Shown here: one piece after another, positions 18,080-25,873 of the stretch
How positions within the stretch are numbered: position 1 is the stretch's first letter
Layout: every line of letters starts with the position of its first letter
Assembly: GCF_018137985.1 (NCBI RefSeq)
Contig: NZ_CP073084.1
Span: 1 to 64,000, forward strand
Direction: 5' to 3'
From: Streptococcus oriscaviae
GTDB lineage: Bacteria > Bacillota > Bacilli > Lactobacillales > Streptococcaceae
DNA: 64,000 nucleotides
Position numbers and translations under genes: made by a program
The notes under the pieces: generated by a model
What the model was told of the DNA's origin: nothing
Seen by the model: the letters and a program-made list of their open reading frames with translations, nothing else
Databases searched by the model: none

Positions 18080-18457
18080 ATGAAAATCATCCATACAGAG
18101 AAAGCTCCGGCAGCAATTGGACCTTATGTACAGGGAAAGGTCGTTGGCAATCTGCTTTTTGCATCTGGTCAGGTTCCTTTATCACCTGAAACAGGAGAGG
18201 TTGTCGGCAGCACCATAGAAGAGCAAACCCAGCAAGTCTTGAAAAATATTGCAGCTATCTTAGAAGCAGCAGGTACTGACTTTGATCATGTCGTCAAAAC
18301 GACCTGCTTCCTTAAGGATATGAACGATTTTGCAGCCTTCAACTCGGTCTATCAGACGGCCTTTTCGGGAGACTTCCCAGCTCGTTCAGCTGTTGAAGTA
18401 GCCCGTCTGCCTCGGGACGTCAAGATTGAGATTGAAGTGATTGCAGCAGTGGATTAG
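18080..18457 (+). CDS. ridA: RidA family enamine/imine deaminase
   Basis: A 125-residue protein of exact family length. It has AIGPYVQGKVVGNLLFASGQVPLSPETGE, the conserved KTTCFLKDMNDFAAFNSVY and the active-site arginine in PARSAVEVARLP, ending in the glutamate-bearing VKIEIEVIA. RidA hydrolyses reactive 2-aminoacrylate and similar imines released by PLP enzymes, protecting metabolism in the cytoplasm. An extended -10 (TGCTATAAT) and an AGAGG ribosome-binding site lie upstream. It is followed within 32 bases by rapZ and probably shares its transcript. Confidence 0.94.
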   Translation: MKIIHTEKAPAAIGPYVQGKVVGNLLFASGQVPLSPETGEVVGSTIEEQTQQVLKNIAAILEAAGTDFDHVVKTTCFLKDMNDFAAFNSVYQTAFSGDFPARSAVEVARLPRDVKIEIEVIAAVD

Positions 18458-18489
18458 CCGTTGATGCGGTAAAATAGAAAGGAGATCCT

Positions 18490-19377
18490 ATGACAAAAAA
18501 ACTCCACCTTGTAATTGTGACTGGTATGTCTGGGGCCGGGAAGACCGTGGCTATCCAGTCTTTTGAGGACCTAGGTTATTTTACCATTGATAATATGCCC
18601 CCAACTCTTTTGCCTAAATTCCTAGAATTGATTCGCCACAGTCAGGACAACGATAAGATTGCCCTAGTGGTGGATATGCGGAGCCGTTCCTTCTTTTCTG
18701 AAATTAGGGCGGTGCTGGATGAGCTAGAATCAGCGGAGGATTTGGATTTCAAAATTCTTTTCCTAGACGCTACTGACAGCGAGTTGGTGGCACGCTATAA
18801 GGAAACCCGCCGCTCTCATCCTTTAGCAACTGATGGCCGTGTGTTGGACGGTATTCAGTTAGAGCGGGAGTTACTTGCGCCGCTTAAAAATATGAGCCAG
18901 AATGTGATTGATACGTCCGAATTGACTCCTCGGAATCTCCGAAAAGAGATTTCTGAACAATTTGCCAGCCATGACAATCAACCAGCCTTTCGGATTGAAG
19001 TCATTTCCTTTGGGTTCAAGTACGGTCTGCCTCTGGATGCAGATTTGGTTTTTGATGTACGCTTCTTGCCCAATCCCTACTATCAAGTTGAACTCCGTAA
19101 TTTGACGGGGTTGGATCAGCCTGTGTTTGACTATGTGGTGAACCATGCTGAGTCAGAAGATTTTTACAGACACTTGTTGGGTCTGATTGAACCTATTTTG
19201 CCAGGCTACCAAAAGGAAGGGAAGTCTGTCTTGACCATCGCAATTGGTTGTACCGGCGGTCAGCATAGAAGCGTAGCTTTTGCCAAGCGCTTGGCAGATG
19301 ATTTGGAAAAACAGTGGATTGTCAATCGCAGCCACCGTGACAAAGATAGACGAAAGGAAACTGTGAACCGTTCATGA
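18490..19377 (+). CDS. rapZ: RNase adapter/nucleotide-binding protein RapZ (YvcJ)
   Basis: A 295-residue P-loop protein. Walker A is [11 protein letters not shown], followed by [18 protein letters not shown]. The C-terminal half holds [25 protein letters not shown] and [19 protein letters not shown], the conserved RapZ signatures. In Gram-negatives RapZ controls glmS sRNAs; in Firmicutes YvcJ hydrolyses NTP and its role is less clear. It forms a tight overlapping cluster with yvcK and whiA (4-base overlaps), an arrangement conserved across Firmicutes. Confidence 0.95.
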   Translation: MTKKLHLVIVTGMSGAGKTVAIQSFEDLGYFTIDNMPPTLLPKFLELIRHSQDNDKIALVVDMRSRSFFSEIRAVLDELESAEDLDFKILFLDATDSELVARYKETRRSHPLATDGRVLDGIQLERELLAPLKNMSQNVIDTSELTPRNLRKEISEQFASHDNQPAFRIEVISFGFKYGLPLDADLVFDVRFLPNPYYQVELRNLTGLDQPVFDYVVNHAESEDFYRHLLGLIEPILPGYQKEGKSVLTIAIGCTGGQHRSVAFAKRLADDLEKQWIVNRSHRDKDRRKETVNRS

Positions 19378-20348
19378 GAAAACCAAGGATTACAGTCATA
19401 GGAGGTGGAACGGGTATTCCGGTTATCCTCAAAAGTCTAAGGGATAAAGACGTGGATATTACGGCTATTGTTACCGTTGCAGATGATGGAGGCTCTTCTG
19501 GAGAGATTCGGCAGGCCCTTCAGGTCACCCCGCCCGGTGATTTGCGCAATGTTCTTCTAGCCATGTCTGATATGCCTAAACTCTACGAGAAAATTTTTCA
19601 GTATCGCTTTGCTGAAACAGATGGCGCTCTTGCGGGTCATCCGCTAGGGAACTTGATTATTGCTGGGATTTCTGAGATGCAGGGGTCTACCTACAATGCC
19701 ATGCGGTTATTGTCCACTTTTTTCCATACAACAGGAAAAATATACCCTTCCAGTGAAAATGCTTTGACGTTACACGCGGTCTTTGTAGACGGAACAGAGG
19801 TAGTGGGTGAGAGCAAGATTTCCAAACATCAGGGAATGATTGACCATGTGTATGTCACCAATTCCTACAACGATGAGGAACCGACAGCTAGCCGACAAGT
19901 TGTCGAAGCGATTATGAATAGTGATATGATTGTTTTAGGACCAGGCTCACTCTTCACCTCTATCTTACCCAATCTGATGATTTCAGAGATTGGCCAGGCT
20001 CTCAAAGAAACAAAAGCTGAGGTAACCTATGTCTGCAATATCATGACCCAGCGGGGAGAAACAGAATTCTTTAGCGATGCAGACCATGTGCGGGTTCTCA
20101 ATGCCCATCTAGGAGCAAATTTTATCGATACGGTTTTGGTGAATATTGAACCTGTACCACAGGAATATATGAATACCCATCAATTTGATGAATATTTGGT
20201 ACAAGTCAAGCATGATTTTGCTGGTTTACAAGAACAAGTGAAGCGTGTGATTTCATCCAATTTCTTGCGTTTGGAAAATGGCGGAGCTTTCCACGACGGC
20301 GATTTAGTTGTTGAGGAATTGCTCAGTATTATACAGGTGCGATCATGA
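19374..20348 (+). CDS. yvcK: YvcK/GpgE-type gluconeogenesis factor
   Basis: A 324-residue CofD-like UPF0052 protein. The N-terminus [19 protein letters not shown] and [17 protein letters not shown] are the nucleotide-sugar-binding signatures. [10 protein letters not shown] and [17 protein letters not shown] follow. In Bacillus YvcK binds UDP-GlcNAc and is needed for growth on gluconeogenic sources and for correct cell-wall enzyme placement; similar morphogenetic roles are known in other Firmicutes. Its start overlaps rapZ and its stop overlaps whiA, so the three are translationally coupled. Confidence 0.94.
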   Translation: MRKPRITVIGGGTGIPVILKSLRDKDVDITAIVTVADDGGSSGEIRQALQVTPPGDLRNVLLAMSDMPKLYEKIFQYRFAETDGALAGHPLGNLIIAGISEMQGSTYNAMRLLSTFFHTTGKIYPSSENALTLHAVFVDGTEVVGESKISKHQGMIDHVYVTNSYNDEEPTASRQVVEAIMNSDMIVLGPGSLFTSILPNLMISEIGQALKETKAEVTYVCNIMTQRGETEFFSDADHVRVLNAHLGANFIDTVLVNIEPVPQEYMNTHQFDEYLVQVKHDFAGLQEQVKRVISSNFLRLENGGAFHDGDLVVEELLSIIQVRS

Positions 20349-21256
20349 GTTTCACGGTTCAGGTAAAAGAAGAAATTCTGGCTCAAGCTCAGCAACATAA
20401 AAGTGAATTGGCGGCCATTATCAAACTTTCAGGAAGTCTTGGGTTGGCTTTTGGAGGCTTGACCCTCTCCATTACGACTGAAAATGCGAAGATTGCTCGC
20501 CATATCTATGGCATGTTGTTGCAATTTTATCAGGTTAAAGCAGATATTCGTCACCACCAAAAGCCCAACTTGCGTAAAAATCGTGTCTACACAGTTTTTG
20601 TGGAAGAAGGGGTAAACACCATTCTCGATGACTTATATCTGGCTGATAGTTTTTTTGGTCTGGACACAGGAATTGCTCCGGCCATCCTCAGCAATGATAG
20701 CTGGAGTCAAGCCTATCTAAGAGGTGCATTTTTGGCCAGTGGTTCTATCAAGGATCCAGAAAAAGGCAAGTACCAGCTAGAAATCGCATCGGTTTATAGT
20801 GATCATGCTCAGGATTTAGCCAACTTGATGCAACAATTCCTTCTGGATGCTAAGGTTATTGAGCGTTCTAAGGGAACCATTACCTACCTGCAACGTGCAG
20901 AGGACATTATGGACTTTTTGTTGGTCATTGGCGCAGAAGAAGCTAAGACAGAGTTTGAGAATGTGAAGATTCTTCGCGAGGCGCGCAATGATCTCAATCG
21001 AGCTACCAATGCCGAGGCAGCCAACATTGCTCGTACAGTGACAGCCAGTATGAAAACCATTAACAATATCGCTAAAATTATGGAAACCATCGGTCTGGAT
21101 CAACTTCCGGCCGATCTCCAAGAACTAGCTCAACTTCGTATCCAGCATCCTGACTATTCGATTCAACAGCTCGCTGAAAGTCTGACCGATCCCATTACCA
21201 AAAGTGGGGTCAACCATCGTCTTCGGAAAATCAATAAACTAGCAGATGATTTATAG
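20345..21256 (+). CDS. whiA: DNA-binding protein WhiA
   Basis: A 303-residue protein. The first two thirds are a degenerate LAGLIDADG homing-endonuclease-like fold ([22 protein letters not shown] ... [26 protein letters not shown]), and the C-terminus is a helix-turn-helix ([36 protein letters not shown]). WhiA is a sporulation regulator in actinomycetes and affects division and chromosome segregation in Firmicutes. The length and both domains are intact. It is the last gene of the rapZ-yvcK-whiA unit and is followed by a strong terminator. Confidence 0.94.
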   Translation: MSFTVQVKEEILAQAQQHKSELAAIIKLSGSLGLAFGGLTLSITTENAKIARHIYGMLLQFYQVKADIRHHQKPNLRKNRVYTVFVEEGVNTILDDLYLADSFFGLDTGIAPAILSNDSWSQAYLRGAFLASGSIKDPEKGKYQLEIASVYSDHAQDLANLMQQFLLDAKVIERSKGTITYLQRAEDIMDFLLVIGAEEAKTEFENVKILREARNDLNRATNAEAANIARTVTASMKTINNIAKIMETIGLDQLPADLQELAQLRIQHPDYSIQQLAESLTDPITKSGVNHRLRKINKLADDL

Positions 21257-21261
21257 ACACG

Positions 21262-21293
21262 AAAACCGGCCCTTCACCAAAGAGCCGGTTTTC
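21262..21293 (+). terminator. Terminator after whiA
   Basis: Stem AAAACCGGC / GCCGGTTTT around a 13-base loop, 6 bases after the whiA stop. Confidence 0.85.
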
Positions 21294-21299
21294 TAGGAG

Positions 21300-21386
21300 A
21301 TGATAGGTGTGCCTCAAGAGAATGTGAGGCAGCTAGTGGTTGACTTTATCAACCGTGAAAAGAAGGTATGCTTTGCTTAAGCATAG
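21300..21386 (+). other. Three tandem perfect hairpins, with an overlapping 23-26 codon ORF
   Basis: Three consecutive perfect inverted repeats are seen: GCCTCA/TGAGGC (21311-21330), GGTTGA/TCAACC (21338-21354) and TATGCTT/AAGCATA (21367-21385). The same DNA reads as a short ORF (ATG at 21300, or GTG at 21309 nine bases after AGGAG) coding for MPQENVRQLVVDFINREK and a short tail, stopping at 21380. It may be a small RNA, a leader, or a decayed gene end. It lies between the whiA terminator and the rplS promoter. No poly-T terminator follows on the plus strand. Confidence 0.35.
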
Positions 21387-21472
21387 GTCTAGTATAAGAT
21401 ACGATTCTTAAAAAAGACTAAAACAAAATGGTTTATTTGAATAAGAAAAATAACTTAAAACGATAATTTTCC

Positions 21473-21501
21473 TTTACATATTTCAGCTAATCTAGTATAA
21501 T
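21473..21501 (+). promoter_or_regulatory. rplS promoter
   Basis: TTTACA (21473-21478) and TATAAT (21496-21501) with an ideal 17-base spacer, giving a transcript start near 21508, at the first leader hairpin. Confidence 0.8.
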
Positions 21502-21507
21502 AGCTCT

Positions 21508-21587
21508 TGTGTGTAATGGACGCACAAAAATACAGTTTATCCGCTGGGTTTAAAAGCACCTATGATTGACAAAGATAGGAGAAAAAA
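21508..21587 (+). ncRNA. L19-leader-like 5' untranslated region
   Basis: An 80-base leader upstream of rplS. TGTGTG/CGCACA forms a 5' hairpin (21508-21526, one G-U), and CCTAT/ATAGG (21559-21579) forms a second that includes the first bases of the ribosome-binding site AGGAG (21577-21581). This arrangement fits the autoregulatory ribosomal protein L19 leader described in Firmicutes. Assignment to that RNA family is by position and layout only. Confidence 0.5.
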
Positions 21588-21935
21588 ATGAATCCATTGA
21601 TCCAAAGTTTGACAGAAGGTCAACTTCGTACCGACATCCCTTCTTTCCGTCCTGGTGACACTGTTCGTGTTCACGCTAAGGTTGTGGAAGGAAGCCGTGA
21701 GCGTATCCAGATCTTTGAAGGGGTTGTAATCTCTCGTAAAGGTCAAGGTATCTCAGAAATGTACACTGTTCGTAAAATTTCTGGCGGTGTAGGTGTAGAA
21801 CGTACTTTCCCAATCCACACTCCTCGTGTTGATAAGATTGAAGTTGTACGTTACGGTAAAGTACGTCGTGCTAAATTGTACTACTTGCGTGCATTGCAAG
21901 GTAAAGCTGCGCGTATCAAAGAAATCCGTCGTTAA
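21588..21935 (+). CDS. rplS: 50S ribosomal protein L19
   Basis: A 115-residue protein of standard bacterial L19 length. It has the family block [20 protein letters not shown] followed by [18 protein letters not shown], and the terminal [20 protein letters not shown]. It sits at the 30S-50S interface near bridges B6 and B8 (family knowledge). It is a monocistronic unit with its own consensus promoter, a folded leader and a terminator 42 bases after the stop. Optimal codons are used throughout, as expected for a highly expressed gene. Confidence 0.97.
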   Translation: MNPLIQSLTEGQLRTDIPSFRPGDTVRVHAKVVEGSRERIQIFEGVVISRKGQGISEMYTVRKISGGVGVERTFPIHTPRVDKIEVVRYGKVRRAKLYYLRALQGKAARIKEIRR

Positions 21936-21976
21936 GATCACATCGAAGAGCCTAGCTCAATAGATTGACTACGGTA

Positions 21977-22000
21977 GACACTCGCAAGAGTGTCTTTTTT
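21977..22000 (+). terminator. Terminator after rplS
   Basis: Stem GACACTC / GAGTGTC around GCAA followed by six T, a textbook intrinsic terminator. Confidence 0.92.
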
Positions 22001-22021
22001 CTATGGTGATTTCCAGCGACT

Positions 22022-22050
22022 TTGCAAGTTTCAATGAAATGTAGTAGAAT
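22022..22050 (+). promoter_or_regulatory. Promoter of the gene at 22077
   Basis: TTGCAA (22022-22027) and TAGAAT (22045-22050) are 17 bases apart; GGGAGG follows as the ribosome-binding site. Confidence 0.6.
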
Positions 22051-22076
22051 AATCCTAATACGAGGGAGGACTGCTG

Positions 22077-22754
22077 ATGGTTGAAGAAAAGAAAATTCCA
22101 CGGGTTATGTCGGATTTGCGACAGGACATCGTAGAAGTGCCCAAAGTCATTAAAAAATGTTCAGGAATTCGGATCTACGGCCGGCGGATTCGGTCGATTT
22201 TATTTACAACAGATGTAGCGGTCATTGCCAATCATGATGCGGATGCTGTTTTAGCTGTCTATCCTTTTACTCCAAGTCCAGCCATCATCAAAAGTATCAT
22301 GATGGTGGCTTCTGTTCCAGTCTTGGCAGGGGTAGGTGGTGGTCTGACGACTGGCTTACGTTCTGCCAATATGAGCCTCTTATCCGAGTCAGAGGGTGCT
22401 TATGCAGTAGTTGTCAATGGCCCAACTGACATAGATACCATCGCAGAAATCAATAAGGTTGCGGATATTCCGATTATTTACACCGTTGTTTCTGAAAAAG
22501 CAGATTTAGCCTCCAGAATTCAGGCAGGAGTGGATATTTTAAATGTAAGCTGTGGACCTGACACACCTAGGGTTGTTAAACATATTCGTGAGGACTTCCC
22601 TGACTTTCCTATTATTGCAACAGGTGGGCCTACTGAAGAAAGTATTCTTCAGGTCATTGAGGCTGGTGCCAATGCAGTGACCTACACTGCTCCGAGCAAT
22701 GCAGAGCTTTTTAAAGAAAAAATGACCAAGTACCGCAAGTATTTTGAAGACTAA
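22077..22754 (+). CDS. TIM-barrel protein of unknown function
   Basis: A 225-residue protein with the rhythm of a small (beta/alpha)8 barrel. Strand-like segments include VAVIANHDADAVLAVYPF, VPVLAGVGGG, AYAVVVNGPTD, IPIIYTVVSEK, VDILNVSCGPDT and FPIIATGGPTEESILQVIEAGANAVTY. The last resembles the phosphate-binding end of ribulose-phosphate/NanE-like barrels, but I do not recognise a catalytic pair. Streptococcal homologues are, as far as I recall, annotated loosely as hydrolase. It is a single-gene unit with its own promoter between rplS and tRNA-Arg. Function not assigned. Confidence 0.75.
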   Translation: MVEEKKIPRVMSDLRQDIVEVPKVIKKCSGIRIYGRRIRSILFTTDVAVIANHDADAVLAVYPFTPSPAIIKSIMMVASVPVLAGVGGGLTTGLRSANMSLLSESEGAYAVVVNGPTDIDTIAEINKVADIPIIYTVVSEKADLASRIQAGVDILNVSCGPDTPRVVKHIREDFPDFPIIATGGPTEESILQVIEAGANAVTYTAPSNAELFKEKMTKYRKYFED

Positions 22755-22772
22755 GTACCCTCATTTTTTCTC

Positions 22773-22801
22773 TTGCAATCTTTGCCCGTCTGCGATACAA
22801 T
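22773..22801 (+). promoter_or_regulatory. tRNA-Arg promoter
   Basis: TTGCAA (22773-22778) and TACAAT (22796-22801), spacer 17 bases, ending 10 bases before the tRNA. Confidence 0.65.
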
Positions 22802-22811
22802 AAATGCAGAC

Positions 22812-22883
22812 CTTCCCTTAGTTAAATGGATATAACAAATTCCTCCTAAGAATTAGTTGCAGGTTCGATTCCTGCAGGGGAGA
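22812..22883 (+). tRNA. tRNA-Arg (anticodon CCU)
   Basis: A complete 72-base cloverleaf. The acceptor CTTCCCT pairs with AGGGGAG (one T-G) with discriminator A. The anticodon stem AATTC/GAATT closes the loop CTCCTAA with anticodon CCT, reading AGG. The T arm is GCAGG-TTCGATT-CCTGC. CCA is not encoded; TAG follows. It has its own promoter and a strong terminator 13 bases downstream. It is the only tRNA gene in the window. Confidence 0.93.
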
Positions 22884-22895
22884 TAGAATATGAAG

Positions 22896-22930
22896 AAAAC
22901 CCTTGAAAACTCAATGTTTTCAAGGGTTTT
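22896..22930. terminator. Bidirectional terminator between tRNA-Arg and the fluoride channel genes
   Basis: A perfect 15-pair stem AAAACCCTTGAAAAC / GTTTTCAAGGGTTTT with a 5-base loop. It ends the tRNA transcript and, on the other strand, the chorismate mutase-fluC operon. Confidence 0.9.
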
Positions 22931-22939
22931 AGCTTCTGC

Positions 22940-23266
22940 TTACAGTGTCAAACCGAGCCAGACAAGTAATAGTCCGCCGCCGTAAGTTAGGCAGAAGTAA
23001 AGGGTGAACCATTTTTTATGAGGGAATAATCGAATCAGTTCGTAATTGAGGGTCGAGTAGGTACCGAGTCCGCCTAGAAAACCGGCAGCCAGAATGGGAT
23101 AGAGTTGGCTCTCAGCAGAAAAACGGTAGAAAAAGCCGGCCAGGAAACAGGTGCTGAGATTGATTAGTAGGGTACCTAATGGCAATTTTTTTTGGTTAAG
23201 ATGGCCCAGGGCATAGCGAAACAGCGCTCCTAGACCGCAGAAGAATCCTATGAAAACTAGAGTCAT
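22940..23266 (-). CDS. crcB: Fluoride channel subunit (CrcB/FluC), first of a pair
   Basis: A 108-residue, four-helix membrane protein of the Fluc family. It has FFCGLGALFRYALGHLN (pore-helix region), LGTLLINLSTCFLAGFFYRF (the conserved Asn of the fluoride path) and GFLGGLGTYSTLNYELIRL (the G-x-x-(T)-T-(F/Y)-S helix break that binds the central Na+ in the family). Paired genes of this kind often form heterodimers. It overlaps the second fluC gene by 4 bases. Function: passive fluoride export. Confidence 0.9.
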   Translation of the reverse strand: MTLVFIGFFCGLGALFRYALGHLNQKKLPLGTLLINLSTCFLAGFFYRFSAESQLYPILAAGFLGGLGTYSTLNYELIRLFPHKKWFTLYFCLTYGGGLLLVWLGLTL

Positions 23267-23655
23267 TTCCCGGCATTCTCCTTTTTATGAGCAGATTCGT
23301 AGGCGAAAAAAGCCACAGCCAGTCCGCCAGGTAGATAGATGAAAAGCAAGAAGCCAAATAGCGTGAAATCTCCTGCTTGAAGGCTAAGGACCATATCAAG
23401 CAAGGGACTTGCCAAAGTAGTTAAGCCACCCAAAAATCCAACTCCGAGTCCTGTTAGAAGGGTAGGAGAGCAATTACGCTGAGGGAGATAAGATTTAACA
23501 AAATAGGTCAAGAGAAATACTCCAACCAGATTGATGATGATTAAGGGCCATGAAAGTCCTGTCAACGATGGAAAGGTTTGAGTGAGCAGGTAGCGAAGTA
23601 TGCCAGCTAAAGCCGCTAAAAGAAAAACGAGAAAGGGCTCAGTCAAGCGTTTCAT
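23263..23655 (-). CDS. crcB: Fluoride channel subunit (CrcB/FluC), second of a pair
   Basis: A 130-residue four-helix protein, MKRLTEPFLVFLLAALAGIL onward, with LIIINLVGVFLLTYFVKSYL and GLGVGFLGGLTTLASPLLDM (the G-G-x-T-T helix break). I start at 23655; a longer reading from 23751 adds 32 residues that run backwards through the chorismate mutase gene and look unlike the family. It overlaps the end of the chorismate mutase gene by 17 bases, so it is translated from the same message. Charges differ from the first subunit, as expected for an antiparallel heterodimer. Confidence 0.88.
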   Translation of the reverse strand: MKRLTEPFLVFLLAALAGILRYLLTQTFPSLTGLSWPLIIINLVGVFLLTYFVKSYLPQRNCSPTLLTGLGVGFLGGLTTLASPLLDMVLSLQAGDFTLFGFLLFIYLPGGLAVAFFAYESAHKKENAGK

Positions 23656-23926
23656 GTGTCCGCTCCAATTGACTGGTTTGATAGGCGCGTGATTGAGCCA
23701 TGATATCTGAAAAAGTGGCGACAATAGTGGCCCGATAGTCGTCTGAAACAACTCGATCTGCGACTTTTTTCAAGACTTCTTTTTCCCGTTGGTTGTCCAA
23801 AACAGCCTTTCCATGAGTCTTTTTATAGGCGGTGACCTGACTAACCAGTTCCATTCGCTGCTCCAAAAGCTTCACTAACTGACTGTCCACTAAATCAATT
23901 TCTTGACGGATTGTTTCTAAATTCAT
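23639..23926 (-). CDS. Chorismate mutase, AroQ type
   Basis: A 95-residue all-helical monofunctional AroQ domain. The N-terminus IRQEIDLVDSQLVKLLEQRM (the conserved R, D and two R/K of the active site), VTAYKKTHGKAVLDNQREKEVL and the C-terminal helix IVATFSDIMAQSRAYQ fit the E. coli EcCM fold. It converts chorismate to prephenate for Phe/Tyr synthesis in the cytoplasm. It heads an operon with the two fluoride channel genes; that pairing has no obvious metabolic logic. A TATACT -10 lies just beyond the rpsN terminator. Confidence 0.9.
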   Translation of the reverse strand: MNLETIRQEIDLVDSQLVKLLEQRMELVSQVTAYKKTHGKAVLDNQREKEVLKKVADRVVSDDYRATIVATFSDIMAQSRAYQTSQLERTHETLD

Positions 23927-23961
23927 AAGCGAACCTCCATTTGTTCTGTGTTAAGTATAGC

Positions 23962-23987
23962 AAAAAAGAGAGTGGAATGCACTCTCT
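23962..23987 (-). terminator. Terminator of rpsN
   Basis: On the minus strand AGAGAGTG / CACTCTCT around CATTC, followed by six T. The first stem bases overlap the rpsN stop codon. Confidence 0.9.
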
Positions 23988-24255
23988 ACCAGCTAGCTTT
24001 TTTTACACCAGGAATTTGCCCCTTATGGGCAAGCTGGCGGAAGTTGATGCGACTAAGGCCAAATTTTCTCATATAAGCATGAGGGCGACCGTCTAATACA
24101 TCTCGGTTTTTCAGTCGATTGGGATTGGAATCACGAGGAAGTTTCCGAAGAGCTTCGTAGTTTCCTTCTTTTTTGAGTTGCCGCCGCAGGTCGGCATATC
24201 GTTCGATGAGCTGTACTTGTTTTTGATAACGGGCGATTTTTGATTTTTTTGCCAT
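23986..24255 (-). CDS. rpsN: 30S ribosomal protein S14, zinc-free (C-) paralogue
   Basis: An 89-residue S14 with the signature [14 protein letters not shown] followed by [24 protein letters not shown]. It has no cysteine, unlike the 61-residue zinc-ribbon S14 found in the main ribosomal operon of Firmicutes. Such C- paralogues replace the zinc form when zinc is scarce and are regulated by AdcR or Zur. An exact AdcR-type box lies over its promoter, which agrees with that role. It is monocistronic, with a terminator touching the stop codon. Confidence 0.95.
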   Translation of the reverse strand: MAKKSKIARYQKQVQLIERYADLRRQLKKEGNYEALRKLPRDSNPNRLKNRDVLDGRPHAYMRKFGLSRINFRQLAHKGQIPGVKKASW

Positions 24256-24281
24256 AGTTTCTCCTTTACTAGATAAAAAAC

Positions 24282-24321
24282 TTAACTAGTTAATTATATA
24301 GTTTTTTCTACGTTTTGGCAA
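24282..24321 (-). promoter_or_regulatory. rpsN promoter with AdcR (zinc) box
   Basis: On the minus strand TTGCCA (24316-24321) and TATAAT (24293-24298) are 17 bases apart. TTAACTAGTTAA (24282-24293) is a perfect 12-base palindrome matching the streptococcal AdcR consensus TTAACYRGTTAA. It covers the -10 edge and the start site, so zinc-bound AdcR should repress. Confidence 0.85.
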
Positions 24322-24356
24322 GAAAAAACCAGCAATCTATTGATTGCTGGTGAGGT

Positions 24357-24809
24357 TTATCCAAGTTTTGCGACCAAATCAGTAGCGAATTGCTCCAGAC
24401 GAATGATGTCTTCATCTTCAGCAGCCAAGTCAACTTTGACATTTTCTGCCCCCTTAGTAGCTCCACGCGAAGAGAGCATAAGATCAAAATCATCCACGGC
24501 ACTACAAAAGTCATCGTAGAAGGTATCTCCTGAACCGCAGACTCCGTAGACTTTTCCAGTTAGGTCAAGGTCTGCCAAGTCAGTATAAAAATCAACGATT
24601 TCGTCAGGAAGTTCACCATCTCCTCCGTAAGAGTAAGTGTAGGTCGCAACAACAATGATGTCTGCTTCTAAAATTTCTTCTGTTTCGATTGTAGTACATT
24701 CATCGTTATGGACTTCAAGTCCAAGTTCCTGCAATTTATTTGCGACAATATCTGCGATTTCTTCCGTATTTCCCGTCATACTAGCGTAGACAATTTTTGC
24801 TAGTGCCAT
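24357..24809 (-). CDS. Flavodoxin
   Basis: A 150-residue short-chain flavodoxin. IVYASMTGNTEEIADIVANK is the FMN phosphate loop (S/T-x-T-G-N-T). ATYTYSYGGDGELPDEIVDFY and VYGVCGSGDTFYDDFCSAVDDF are the two isoalloxazine loops. It is acidic and cytoplasmic, acting as a low-potential electron carrier. I start at 24809 after the TTTGGAGG ribosome-binding site; an upstream ATG adds 22 unrelated residues. Its partner reductase is not in the window. Confidence 0.93.
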   Translation of the reverse strand: MALAKIVYASMTGNTEEIADIVANKLQELGLEVHNDECTTIETEEILEADIIVVATYTYSYGGDGELPDEIVDFYTDLADLDLTGKVYGVCGSGDTFYDDFCSAVDDFDLMLSSRGATKGAENVKVDLAAEDEDIIRLEQFATDLVAKLG

Positions 24810-24928
24810 AGTTTCCTCCAAAATATAGATGATGGGTCTAGTATACCATAATCTCAATAATTTGCAAAAGGCCAAAGAGCTATCAAAAGCGCCCTCTTTG
24901 TGTTAAAATGGTTCAAAGGAGATTACCC

Positions 24929-25873
24929 ATGAACGATTATAGTAAGATTTTAAAGACCATTCAGAAATTTGAGACCATCATCATCCATCGTCATGTTCGT
25001 CCTGATCCTGATGCTTTGGGAAGTCAGGTTGGGCTTCAAAAGCTCTTACAGTACAATTATCCAAGTAAACGGATATTGGTGACAGGGATTGACGAACCGA
25101 GTTTAGGTTGGCTCAGCAAGATGGATGAAGTTAAGGAGGAGGACTATCAGGGAGCTTTGGTCATTGTCACTGACACGGCTAATAAGGAGCGGATTGATGA
25201 CCAACGTTACTTGCTGGGAGCTCAACTGATAAAAATCGATCATCATCCTAACGATGAACCGTATGGAGATATAGTGTGGGTGGACACAACTGCCAGCTCT
25301 TGCAGCGAGATGATTGCTCGCTTTGCTTTTGATCATGACTTAGAAGTGACCCCAGAGATAGCCTTTTTACTCTATGCAGGTATTTTAGGGGATACAGGGC
25401 GTTTCCTTTATCCTTCAACCACGGCTAAAACCTTTGATGTGGCTGGTCGCTTGCGTCAATATGATTTTGACTTTGCAGGTTTGTCCCGTCGGATGGATAG
25501 TATGGACTATCGAATTGCTAAACTGACGGGCTACGTCTATGACCATTTAGAGGTTGATCAGAATGGAGCAGCCCGTGTCATTCTCAGTCAAGAAACCCTA
25601 GCGGCTTATCAGGTAACGGATGCAGATACGTCGGCGATTGTTCCGGCACCTGGACGGATTGATGCTGTGCAGACCTGGGCTGTTTTTGTTGAGCAAAAAG
25701 ACGGTTCTTATCGTGTTCGCTTGCGCAGCAAGGTCGTTCCAATCAATACAATTGCCAAAGGACATGGCGGCGGCGGGCATCCCTTGGCGAGCGGAGCAAA
25801 TTCCTACTCCCTAGCCGAAAACGATGCGATATATCAGGAAATCCAAGAGGTAGTGGCCAATGCAGTCAAGTAG
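24929..25873 (+). CDS. nrnA: DHH/DHHA1 phosphoesterase (NrnA-type nanoRNase/pAp phosphatase)
   Basis: A 314-residue cytoplasmic enzyme. The DHH domain has IIIHRHVRPDPDALGSQ, VIVTDTANKERIDDQRY and KIDHHPNDEPYGDIVWVDT (Mn2+ ligands). The C-terminal DHHA1 domain has the substrate loop GHGGGGHPLASGA. NrnA removes nucleotides from short RNA oligomers and dephosphorylates pAp, and related enzymes cleave pApA. I start at 24929 after CAAAGGAG; an upstream ATG at 24908 lacks a site. It overlaps apbE by 14 bases. Confidence 0.92.
   Translation: MNDYSKILKTIQKFETIIIHRHVRPDPDALGSQVGLQKLLQYNYPSKRILVTGIDEPSLGWLSKMDEVKEEDYQGALVIVTDTANKERIDDQRYLLGAQLIKIDHHPNDEPYGDIVWVDTTASSCSEMIARFAFDHDLEVTPEIAFLLYAGILGDTGRFLYPSTTAKTFDVAGRLRQYDFDFAGLSRRMDSMDYRIAKLTGYVYDHLEVDQNGAARVILSQETLAAYQVTDADTSAIVPAPGRIDAVQTWAVFVEQKDGSYRVRLRSKVVPINTIAKGHGGGGHPLASGANSYSLAENDAIYQEIQEVVANAVK

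Noticed and set aside
22812..22883. Possibility that the tRNA-Arg is a degraded copy
   Set aside because: All four stems pair, the anticodon loop and T-loop are normal, and it has its own promoter and terminator; the absent CCA is common in streptococci.
23656..23751. N-terminal extension of the second fluoride channel gene
   Set aside because: The extra 32 residues run through the chorismate mutase coding region and are unlike FluC N-termini; the ATG at 23655 gives a standard length.
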